Source: Symsagittifera roscoffensis (taxonomy: Eukaryota > Xenacoelomorpha > Acoela > Convolutidae). Taken from it: a stretch of 64,000 bases of DNA. The stretch's first letter is position 1. Every line of letters starts with the position of its first letter. Made by a program: the position numbers and the translations under genes. Shown here piece by piece: positions 9,358 through 20,400 of the stretch. The stretch is taken from positions 22,848,360 through 22,912,359 of the forward strand of contig NC_087069.1 of the NCBI RefSeq assembly GCF_963678635.1. Reading direction: 5' to 3'. The notes under the pieces are model-generated. The model saw nothing but the letters and a program-made list of their open reading frames with translations. It was not told where the DNA came from and did not search any database.

Positions 9358-9652
9358 GTTAGTTATGATCGTTCTCATTCACAACTGGCGAATAAGATTA
9401 ATTTTTTTTTGTTCAATATTAAGCTATTTGAAGTAAATTCTGAATGATTTCATAGTTTGAATGTCAGTATTTCCAATAAAAAATGTAATTAATTATAGCT
9501 TCAACATAGGTAGAGGTGTAAAAATAGGGAGTGCAGTCTGTATTGAGACAACCACATTTTCATACTCGTCAGTAAGCAAATAAATGCTAATTTAACCAAT
9601 GAGAATCGAGATTAGCAAGCATTTTTTTGAAATAAATAATTATTGTTCATTA

Positions 9653-12033
9653 ATTTTTTCGGTTATTTTTGTTTTTCTTGGGTACTATACTACTTTTTGT
9701 TTAGTTTAAAATATATCTTTAAGTGTTTTTGGTCACAAACCTCTCAGGGAACGAGGGGACGGCCAATCCTGCCACCCTTCCTGGAACGTGAATTTGCGGT
9801 CTTAACTAGGTTAAAAAGCTATTCACGGTAATCCGGAAGGCTTTTGGGTTCCGAACTACCCTTCCGCCCCGGAGGTTAGGGCCTATTAAGGGCGTTATTA
9901 TGAGCATCCGCTCGGCGCGGAGTGCTCGTTAACGGTTCTACCGGTCATGATGTTAAAAAAGAATAAACACACGAGCGCCATAAAAACATCTATGAAACAT
10001 TCGCCCGGAAGTACACATCGACGGAAAACAAAGCCAAGCTATAAAATGACTGGCCAGCGTCTAAACTAAGCTCTTCCTGCTTTTTACCGTCTCTACCAAA
10101 GCCAGTTCTTTTGGTGGTTTTTCAAACATAGGGTCGACAAAAACATTACTGCTTTCGGCTTCGGTCAAAACACTCAAAATAATTAACTACACAAAAAATA
10201 AGTGTGCTCATGGCTGGGTCTCAGTATCCCCAGACCACGAGGTCACTCCTAAAAACAGGGCTACTATTTTCTATTATATTTTTATTGTTTTTATTCAGTA
10301 GATAAAAGTCATCATCCTCATCGAAGATGGATCAACCCTTTCCCCCAACTCCTAGCTTCTCATCGTCGAAAAATGAATTGAGATGTTAAATAAATTCAAT
10401 TCAAGATATAACCGGGAAGCTAAAAGTTTATATAAAACAGTTTGAGTTCAAATCCCGAGACCCCTCCGGATTCCTGAATCCGGGGAAGTAACAACCTTAT
10501 CTTCTTTCCGGAAGGCTGTTTTTCTACCTTTCACCGTTGTTGTGAACGGCCTTGCAAGGATTGCAGCGACACAATCGTTGCAACTCGGAACGGTCTCTGC
10601 TAACTCTGCTATTCGTTGTTGTTTTTCTATCGCAATTCTCGTAGTTATCACTATCGCAACTATTGTTGTTCTGATTTTCTTCTGGTTTTCTTCCAAAATG
10701 GCGGTTTTTGCCGTTTCTCAGAAGTGCGACTTCTCAGTTCGAATTTTTAAAATTTCAAAATACCAGAATATCATGACCTTCAAAGTTTGACTAATCGTCC
10801 CAATAACGTCACTAATCTCTCAAAACTGTCAATTCGGAAGGTTAGCTGCTAACTACTCGAAATCGCCGAATCTGCATTTTCGTCCATTCTGGTCGAATGT
10901 CACAAACGCCTCTAACGTCGTTTTCGTGCTGCGACGGAAAGTTCCGCTGTGCCAATCCGAGGGAATGGCACATTAGTACAGCTGATCCACTAAAACGGTC
11001 AATCTTCCCAGTCCGATGTTATATTAAAAGTTCGATGCATTTTGGCGCCATTCTCGTCGAATGTCACAAAAATTAAAGGCCTGAAAACTGAATCTAAACA
11101 AAATGCGATTTTTTTTCAGTTACTTAATGTGAACCTTGGTTACCTAGTATGACCCAGTACACCAGAGTAAGGACCGTTAATCCTGTATGGATTCAAAGAT
11201 GATGTATTTTCTAATTTTAAACTTTAATGAACTTTTAGTTACCCTCAGAAGAACCCGAGGTTCCGGCCTACGATGCTGATGATAGAACCGCCGGGTCGTC
11301 GAGAATAAACACTGATAATGCAAACAATGACGATAAAACTGAAAATGAAAACCAGTTCGTTGCCCTACCTCCTCCATATGGAGACAACTCAGATCTGCCC
11401 ACATATGAGGAAGTAGAACGAATCAAACGCGACGAGGAGGATAGGGTAAATAAATCAATTAGATAACATTTTCATCTATAGTTTTATTATTTCTTAGCTT
11501 GTAAAATGTGACATCGTCATTTCACTTGATTTCGATTTTTTTTCTGGCGCATGAATGATGCATTTAACGGTTTACCAAATTTTTACGTGTATGTTACCAA
11601 ATTTTTATGGATCTAATAATGTTACAGGACAGCGAGAATCCCTACTCGGCCCTGTTAAATGGATCTATGACAGCAAATCTGTTCAGCTCCGAGATGGAAG
11701 TCGGATCAGACTCAATATTCCTCCTCACATTTCTGAGTTAGTTATGATCGTTCTCATTCACAACTGGCGAATAAGATTAATTTTTTTTGTTCAATATTAA
11801 GCTATTTGAAGTAAATTCTGAATGATACTTTCATAGTTTGAATGTCAGTATTTCCAATAAAAAATGTAATTAATTATAGCTTCAACATAGGTAGAGGTGT
11901 AAAAATAGGGAGTGCAGTCTGTATTGAGACAACCACATTTTCATACTCGTCAGTAAGCAAATAAATGCTAATTTAACCAATGAGAATCGAGATTAGCAAG
12001 CATTTTTTTGAAATAAATAATTATTGTTTATTA
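9653..12033 (+). repeat. 2.38-kb tandem unit, copy 2 of 3
   Basis: Second copy, joined head to tail to copy 1 through the sequence ATTAATTTTTTCGG. It differs from copies 1 and 3 by scattered single-base changes, for example in the leader just before the exon 1 ATG (AGTATG instead of AGCATG). Confidence 0.95.
11149..11736 (+). pseudogene. Ndfip-like exons 1-3, tandem copy 2 (partial gene copy)
   Basis: Exons at 11149-11166, 11239-11445 and 11628-11736 have the same lengths (18, 207 and 109 nt), splice sites and reading frame as copies 1 and 3. No stop or frameshift is seen. As for copy 1, it could act as an alternative first half of the gene; serial inclusion with copy 3 would break the frame. 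Confidence 0.7.
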
Positions 12034-14415
12034 ATTTTTTCGGTTATTTTTGTTTTTCTTGGGTACTATACTACTTTTTGTTTAGTTTAAAATATATCTT
12101 TAAGTGTTTTTGGTCACAAACCTCTCAGGGAACGAGGGGACGGCCAATCCTGCCACCCTTCCTGGAACGTGAATTTGCGGTCTTAACTAGGTTAAAAAGC
12201 TATTCACGGTAATCCGGAAGGCTTTTGGGTTCCGAACTACCCTTCCGCCCCGGAGGTTAGGGCCTATTAAGGGCGTTATTATGAGCATCCGCTCGGCGCG
12301 GAGTGCTCGTTAACGGTTCTACCGGTCATGATGTTAAAAAAGAATAAACACACGAGCGCCATAAAAACATCTATGAAACATTCGCCCGGAAGTACACATC
12401 GACGGAAAACAAAGCCAAGCTATAAAATGACTGGCCAGCGTCTAAACTAAGCTCTTCCTGCTTTTTACCGTCTCTACCAAAGCCAGTTCTTTTGGTGGTT
12501 TTTCAAACATAGGGTCGACAAAAACATTACTGCTTTCGGCTTCGGTCAAAACACTCAAAATAATTAACTACACAAAAAATAAGTGTGCTCATGGCTGGGT
12601 CTCAGTATCCCCAGACCACGAGGTCACTCCTAAAAACAGGGCTACTATTTTCTATTATATTTTTATTGTTTCTACTCAGTAGATAAAAGTCACCATCCTC
12701 ATCGAAGATGGATCAACCCTTTCCCCCAACTCCTAGCTTCTCATCGTCGAAAAATGAATTGAGATGTTAAATAAATTCAATTCAAGATATAACCGGGAAG
12801 CTAAAAGTTTGTATAAAACAGTTTGAGTTCAAATCCCGAGACCCCTCCGGATTCCTGAATCCGGGGAAGTAACAACCTTATCTTCTTTCCGGAAGGCTGT
12901 TTTTCTACCTTTCACCGTTGTTGTGAACGGCCTTGCAAGGATTGCAGCGACACAATCGTTGCAACTCGGAACGGTCTCTGCTAACTCTGCTATTCGTTGT
13001 TGTTTTTCTATCGCAATTATCGTAGTTATCACTATCGCAACTATTGTTGTTCTGATTTTCTTCTGGTTTTCTTCCAAAATGGCGGTTTTTGCCGTTTCTC
13101 AGAAGTGCGACTTCTCAGTTCGAATTTTTAGAATTTCAAAATACCAGAATATCATGACCTTCACAGTTTGACTAATCGTCCCAATAACGTCACTAATCTC
13201 TCAAAACTGTCAATTCGGAAGGTTAGCTGCTAACTACTCGAAATCGCCGAATCTGCATTTTCGTCCATTCTGGTCGAATGTCACAAACGCCTCTAACGTC
13301 GTTTTCGTGCTGCGACGGAAAGTTCCGCTGTGCCAATCCGAGGGAATGGCACATTAGTACAGCTGATCCACTAAAACGGTCAATCTTCCCAGTCCGATGT
13401 TATATTAAAAATTCGATGCATTTTGGCGCCATTCTCGTCGAATGTCACAAAAATTAAAGGCCTGAAAACTGAATCTAAACAAAATGCGATTTTTTTTCAG
13501 TTACTTAATGTGAACCTTGGTTACCTAGCATGACCCAGTACACCAGAGTAAGGACCGTTAATCCTGTATGGATTCAAAGATGATGTATTTTCTAATTTTA
13601 AACTTTAATGAACTTTTAGTTACCCTCAGAAGAACCCGAGGTTCCGGCCTACGATGCTGATGATAGAACCGCCGGGTCGTCGAGAATAAACACTGATAAT
13701 GCAAACAATGACGATAAAACTGATAATGAAAACCAGTTCGTTGCCCTACCTCCTCCATATGGAGACAACTCAGATCTGCCCACATATGAGGAAGTAGAAC
13801 GAATCAAACGCGACGAGGAGGATAGGGTAAATAAATCAATTAGATAACATTTTCATCTATAGTTTTATTATTTCTTAGCTTGTAAAATGTGACATCGTCA
13901 TTTCACTTGATTTCGATTTTTTTTCTGGCGCATGAATGATGCATTTAACGGTTTACCAAATTTTTACGTGTATGTTACCAAATTTTTATGGATCTAATAA
14001 TGTTACAGGACAGCGAGAATCCCTACTCGGCCCTGTTAAATGGATCTATGACAGCAAATCTGTTCAGCTCCGAGATGGAAGTCGGATCAGACTCAATATT
14101 CCTCCTCACATTTCTGAGTTAGTTATGATCGTTCTCATTCACAACTGGCGAATAAGATTAATTTTTTTTGTTCAATATTAAGCTATTTGAAGTAAATTCT
14201 GAATGATACTTTCATAGTTTGAATGTCAGTATTTCCAATAAAAAATGTAATTAATTATAGCTTCAACATAGGTAGAGGTGTAAAAATAGGGAGTGCAGTC
14301 TGTATTGAGACAACCACATTTTCATACTCGTCAGTAAGCAAATAAATGCTAATTTAACCAATGAGAATCGAGATTAGCAAGCATTTTTTTGAAATAAATA
14401 ATTATTGTTTATTAA
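12034..14415 (+). repeat. 2.38-kb tandem unit, copy 3 of 3
   Basis: This last copy is followed by unique sequence. Its right edge lies inside a MITE whose second half (14416-14509) is present only here, which marks this copy as carrying the original right-hand context. The junction is in a T-rich run shared by both sides (ATTTTTTC / ATTTTTCC). Confidence 0.9.
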
Positions 14416-17400
14416 TTTTTCCTTGTCTCGATTCTGATTGGTTGATATAGCATTTGTCTGCTTACTGACATGTATGAATGCGCGGTTGTCTAAATACGGC
14501 TACGTAACCAAAATAGTGAGCCTCCACTTCGTGTTTTAGTCGCTCTGATGTTCAGCTGGGTGGGTTTCATGTTGACCTTCTGCGTGTCCAACAGCATGGC
14601 AGGCAGATACGGGGCGATCAGTGGCTTCGGCCTCTCCCTCATCAAGTGGACTGTCCTCATATCCCACTCCCAGTACAACAATCCAGCTGCAACTGCAACA
14701 GCAGCCGGCACTCCAGAAGACGTGCCCAACTACTGGTTCAATGCATGGGTGTGTCACTGAAGCTCGCTTTTCAAATCCTGTCTTAGCTCAAATAACGCCC
14801 TCATTCTCCAAAACCATAAATAAATGTTACTCGAAAAGTCGATTTCCACTTTCAAGTGTCGTGTAAACGGGAACAAGATTTTTCCGTTTACAACTGTTCT
14901 TACAAGTCTGTAAGAAATTGCACTTCCTTTATTTTTTGAACCATAACAATTTCCAGGCTCGTTCCATTTTGGCCTTGAGGTAACCCGGTTGTATTTTGCA
15001 CCCAGAGGTTCGAGTCCGGGTCGGATCTTGTTTTTTCAATATGTATGTAATTGAATTTTTTCAGTGGAAAATGGAATGGCATGGCTTTTGTTCGTTTGCT
15101 GATTTTTTTTGTCGGCTTCATTTCCAAAGCAACGAAAATTTTTTCGGATTTCAAAGTTTCCTACTATAATTAGCAGTCGCCTGGTTATTTCATTACTTTA
15201 CAAATTCATGTCTTTAAATTTTTTTGTATACTATTTTTTTACGCTTGTCTATTTTTGTCTATTTTTCTTACGTTTGCGATAAGCAAGCGTTATCAAACTG
15301 GAATCTAGACTTTTTTCTAGCTTACAAGTAGTTTGACAAAAATAAGCTGAATTACTTGCTGACTTCTTTTCAATTCTTGTCTTCTCTTAACATCTCGCAG
15401 GTTGCTTCTCCCTTGGTGTGTAGGTAAAACAGTTACCCTTGAACCCTAGGGTCTGGGGTTCGAGTCGTGGCGAGATCTTGTTTTTTCAGGATCAAGGAGT
15501 TTTTTTTTCAGTTCAGTTGGTGTCTGCGTAAAGATTGTCGGCTTAGTTGCCACATTACTGATTTTTTTTCTTGCAAGCAACGTTCATTGTAGCTACAAGT
15601 GCAAGTGCTGTTCATTCTAGTTTCAAGTGGGACTTGAAAGGTTAAAAAAATTTAAAAATCGTTTCTTTTTTCGGTTCAAGTGGTTTCAGCTCAAAGATTG
15701 CTAGCTTAGTTGCCTTATCACTGATTTTTTTGTGCTGTAAACAAATTTCTTTCTACTTGCAAGTGCAAGTTTTGTCCATTGTTTTTAAGGTGGGACTTAA
15801 ATTTTTTATATAAATTTTTTGTCTGCTCAAAGATTGTCGGCGTCGGCTCTGTTTCTTTTCGTAAATTTTGTTCCGTTGTTGCTGATTTGAAACTCAAGTG
15901 TCTGGCATGTTTGCTTGGAATGAACTTGTTTCGAGACATATGAGAGTTTATATGACCTAGTTTTATTTCGTTTTTTAATGTTTTTTTCGTTTTTTAAAGT
16001 TTTTTTTCTGTTTGTGTTGTAGCGCAAGTGGTGTGAAGCTCCGCTTCGCCTCTGTGTAATAAAAAGGTTTCGGTTGATGTTCTAAGAGCTTAGTAAAATT
16101 ATTTTGTGTCGTTCGAAAGGCGAAACTGAATCCAGTCCTTATTAAAATATTTCTGCCACTCTCTTCCTATGTTCAAGTTGTACCGTGTGTCTCATGTTCA
16201 AGATTTCCGACACAAACGAAGTTTTGCTCGTCTAAGCCTTATTACCTTTGCGATAAGCAAGGGTATTGTAATCGTGTACTAGACGTTTTTTTACCGTAAA
16301 TAGTCTTAGGATTATAATGGTCACCTGTGTAGGAATGGTAAATTTCAAACATGAGTACTTTCCTTAAAGTTAAAATAAAATTACCTTCATTTAGGTAGTA
16401 GTAAATAGGTGTCGGCCGTTTCCGGTGTTTGTTTCTTTCGAATAATTTTCTGGAAAAAAATGTTTCAAGATTTGTTTCGAATTCGTGGTTTCCGTCCTTG
16501 TTTCCGTCAGTTCGTTTCCCGTTTTTTGAAATTTCCCGGTTTTTGAAATGAAATTTTTTTGAGACTGTTTCGTTTCGACTCTTTTGTTAAGCACGGTTTT
16601 GTTTCATTTTGAAATTGATGTTGAAAGTTTGTAACTTGTCATTTTACCTTGTCTGATTTTAAATAATTTTTATGTATATTTCGATTAAACCGTTTCGGTT
16701 TGTTTTATGGCATAATGAACTTATATTGCGTTGTTTCGAGGGCAAAATTTTCTGTTCGACAAAATTAGGTATTATTACACTTGCGATAACAAGTGTCTTG
16801 AAATCGAGAAGACTTTTTCCAATAAACAACTTACGCGTTTTTATTTTTCTTCAGCTCGTTTTTTGATGAACATTCACAGCACAACCTCCAGGTTCCTTCC
16901 CACCTGGCCTAGAGTTAACGCCGTCGTCTTCGTACCCTAGGGGATGAAGTTCGGCCTAATTTTCATATCACTCATCTGGTTTTTCCTGTAAGCAACTTTC
17001 CTTGCAAGTGCAAGTAGTGTTCTTTGTAGGTTCAGGAAGGTGGACCTGAAACTTTTAAGTTTTTTTAAATTTTTTTTGGCTTAACAGGTGTCTGCTCAAA
17101 GATCGTTGGCTTTGTTGCCACATCACTGTTTTTTCTTTTCTTGTGCTGTAGGCAACGTTGCTTGTATTTGAAATTGTTAGTGTTGTTCATTCTAGTCTCA
17201 GGCCAGACTTAAAATGAAAGATTTTTTAAAATTGTATTTGTGTCTGCTCAAAAATCGTCGGCTTCGTTTCTTCTTTGTAAGTTTTGTTCCCATGCTAATT
17301 TAATACTCAACTTTTTGCCATTTTAGCCTAGAATGGGTTTCTATCGAGGCATACGAAAATTTAAATTCAGTCAGAATTAGTGTTTTTCAACGTTTTCCAT

Positions 17401-20400
17401 TTTTTCGACTTATGTTTCTTATGTTTGTGTTTAATCGCAAGTGGTGTAAAGCTCAGCTTCACCTCTCTGTCATATATTGTAATGCCTAAGAGATTATTTG
17501 AAGCAAGGCATGGTGAAGAGAGTTAAAGCTGGGTGGGGCAGCGGAGGGCGAGGAGGGTCAAGGCTAAGGAGGAGGGGCAAGGCTAAGTAGGGCAGGGCGA
17601 GGAGATGCAAGGCACGATAGGGCAGCGCAGGGCGAGGAGCAAAGCAGCGTAGGGCAGGGCGAAAAGGGACAAGTCATGATAGGGCGAGGAGGGACAAGGT
17701 AGGGTATGGCAGCCCAGAGCGAGGAGGAGCAAGGCATGGTACACAAGGCGAGAAGGGTAAGGCAGGGCGAAGAGGAACACGGGAGGATAGGGTAGTGCAT
17801 GTCTGGGAAGGGGCGTGGCAATGCAAGATAAAACAGGTCACTCTAAGACAGGGCAGTGCAAAGCAGTGTGAGGAGGAAAAAGGCTGGGAAGTGAGCACGG
17901 CAGCACAATGCAAGGCAGCGAAATGCAGATCAGGGTAGCGCAAGGCAAGGAGGAGCAGGTTGGGCGGCGCAAGACAATGCAAAGATTGGAAATGCAAAAC
18001 AAGGCAATACAGGGCATCGCAGGGAGAGGTAAGTCAAAACCAGACAGCGCAGCGCAAGGAGGTGCTAGATAAGACCGGGCTTGAAAGAGCAAGGCTTCTC
18101 AAAGCAAAGCCGGTTAGTGTAAGAATGGGATCCAATCAGTCATTCATTCATACATACAACAATTTCATCAAGCCGCCCATTCTTCCAACTATTATTTCAT
18201 TCAAGCATTCATTCATCAAGCCATCCATATTTTCATCGATTCTTCCACTTTTCTATCCAACAAGCAATCTATGCATATCCAGTCAGTCATCCATCGAATC
18301 TTCTATCCATTCTTCCAACCATCTACCCAATTTTCGATCCGTTCAGCCAGCCATATATCCATCCATGAAGCTATGGCTATCCATCTATCCATTCGGTCAT
18401 TAATCCATTCATTCACCCATCAAACTTTAAGCTGTCCAACCATCCATCCAGCTATCCATCGAGACATCCGTATGTCCAGCCAGACATTGATCTAGTCATC
18501 CATCATCTGTCTATCCAATCATCCATCCAGCTATCCATCGAGACATCCGTATGTCCAGCCAGCCATTGATCTAGTCATCCATCATCTGTCTGTTCATCCA
18601 ATCAAGCCATTCATCGTCCATCAATCCAGCCAGCCTTTTATCCATCCATCCCTCCAGTCATTTCCTTACAGCCAGACTTGCGGACATCCATCATCCAGCC
18701 TACCAGCAAGCCCTCTATCTATCTAGCCACCCATCGTCAATCCATTTATCTATCCAGTCATCTTTATGTTCAGGTATCCAGCCATACATTCATCTAGCCA
18801 TCTAATCAATCTCACAGACCATCTATTCATCAAACTTCATGCATTCATCCATCTATCCAACCATCTATCATGTCAGCCATCTACCCAGCTATTTATGAGT
18901 TCTTCCAACCATCCTTATAGCCATCCAACGAGCTAGACATCTATATATTCATGCATCCATCAATCTATTCATTCTTCATCAAAATTCCAACTAGCAATCA
19001 ATGAAGTTGTCCATCCAAAGATCCATCCATCCATGAAGCCATATATCCACCCTGTTAACACTCATCCACCCATCCAGCATTCTACCCATCCATTCATCAA
19101 TCCACTCATCTATTAAACCATTCATAAATTCAATCGTCTATCCATTCATCCATCAAAGCATCCATCCAGCCATCCGTTTTTCTAGCTAGCAACACAACCA
19201 GCCAACAATCTATGTATCAATCTAATTATCTAATCATTCATCGTCCATCCATGTAGCCATAAACCGTCCATCAATCCACTCAGTATTCTATTCAGCCGTC
19301 CATCCATCCCTACATCAAGCCAGCCAACATCCATCCATCCCTTCAGCAATCCATCTAGCCAAGTTTCCACCCGTCGTTCCTCCAATCAGTGATCCATCTT
19401 TCTGTTCAGCCATTCATCCATCTAACCAGCAAACCTTCCATGCATCCATTGAGTCAGCCATCCATCCATCAGTCATCAATCCAGCCATCTATCGATATTT
19501 TCCTTGTTGCGATCCAACCATTTTGCCATCTGATTTTTGCTGCTGCTGCCATCCGTCCGTCCAGCAAGCCATTGGGCCATTCATCAACGCGTCCATCAAT
19601 CCAACCAGCCTTTCAGCCTACTATCCATCCATAAAGTCATGCATCCATCCATCGATGCAGCCATGTATCCATCGATTCATCCGTTTATCCATCCATCCAA
19701 TAATCCATCGGTTCATTGGCGTTTACCCAAGTAATACCGGCTCAGTGGTTTCTCGACACTTGTTGCTGCGGTTGGGTTTCTCGACTGTTATTTACACTTA
19801 TGAGTAGCGAAGTGTATTAGTACGAATTTTTTTTTGTTTCTAACCTAACTCACAAATAAAAGTGTTCATTAAAAGTGCTCACTTATTTGGTGGCACTTTG
19901 TGATAATCACGATCTGTAGCATAGGAAAATTCATGGCATTTGTTCTCTGCTTTATTCGTGGCTAGTATTGTGATTCACCAAGCGTCCATGGCTGAGTGGT
20001 TTGTGCGTGAGACTCATAATCTCAATGTCGCAGATCGAATCCGAGACGTAGCCGATTTTTTGTCAATTCGAGTCTTATTTCTACTTTTCTTGTTGCTCTT
20101 TTTGGAGCTCCTTTTTGTCGTGTTCTCGCTTAGCCTCTGTGTCTGAAATTGAGTTTGCGTTTCAGAAAACCTTTTTCATTTTTTTCGAAAATGAGTTTGT
20201 CTTATTTTCTATTCGCCAAATTTCACGACTACGTTTGCATTATATCCAATGTGTGCAAAGCTCCCTTTTGCCTCGGTATGTATTTTTTTCATGGAAAAAA
20301 TCAATCATCAAAGTTTCTCAGCTGTATTTTATTATTTTTACCTGGGGACTTTTGAAACAGGTTGAAATTTAAACGGAAACTCAGTTTTGTTTTGTTGTTT

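Larger units (their letters stand above)
7273..9652 (+). repeat. 2.38-kb tandem unit, copy 1 of 3
   Basis: The unit begins at ATTTTTTCGGTTA (7273) and recurs at 9653 and 12034, a period of 2380-2381 bp, with only scattered substitutions and short indels. Each unit contains about 1.4 kb of non-coding sequence, the first three coding exons of the Ndfip-like gene and, at its right end, the left half of a MITE. The non-coding part carries CCGGAAGG and CCCCTCCGGATT motifs (for example near 7450, 8079 and 8118) like those of the neighbouring LTR. Confidence 0.95.

Noticed and set aside
17564-18092. Several minus-strand Cys/Pro/Leu-rich ORFs
   Set aside because: They are translations of the purine-rich minisatellite in several frames at once.
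17960-19807. Plus-strand Ser/His/Pro/Ile-rich ORFs up to 147 codons
   Set aside because: They arise from the CATC-rich array, where stop codons are rare in some frames; no independent coding evidence.
19982-20052. A functional tRNA-Met(CAT) gene
   Set aside because: The anticodon arm is good, but the acceptor stem does not pair and the sequence is part of a longer repeated element.
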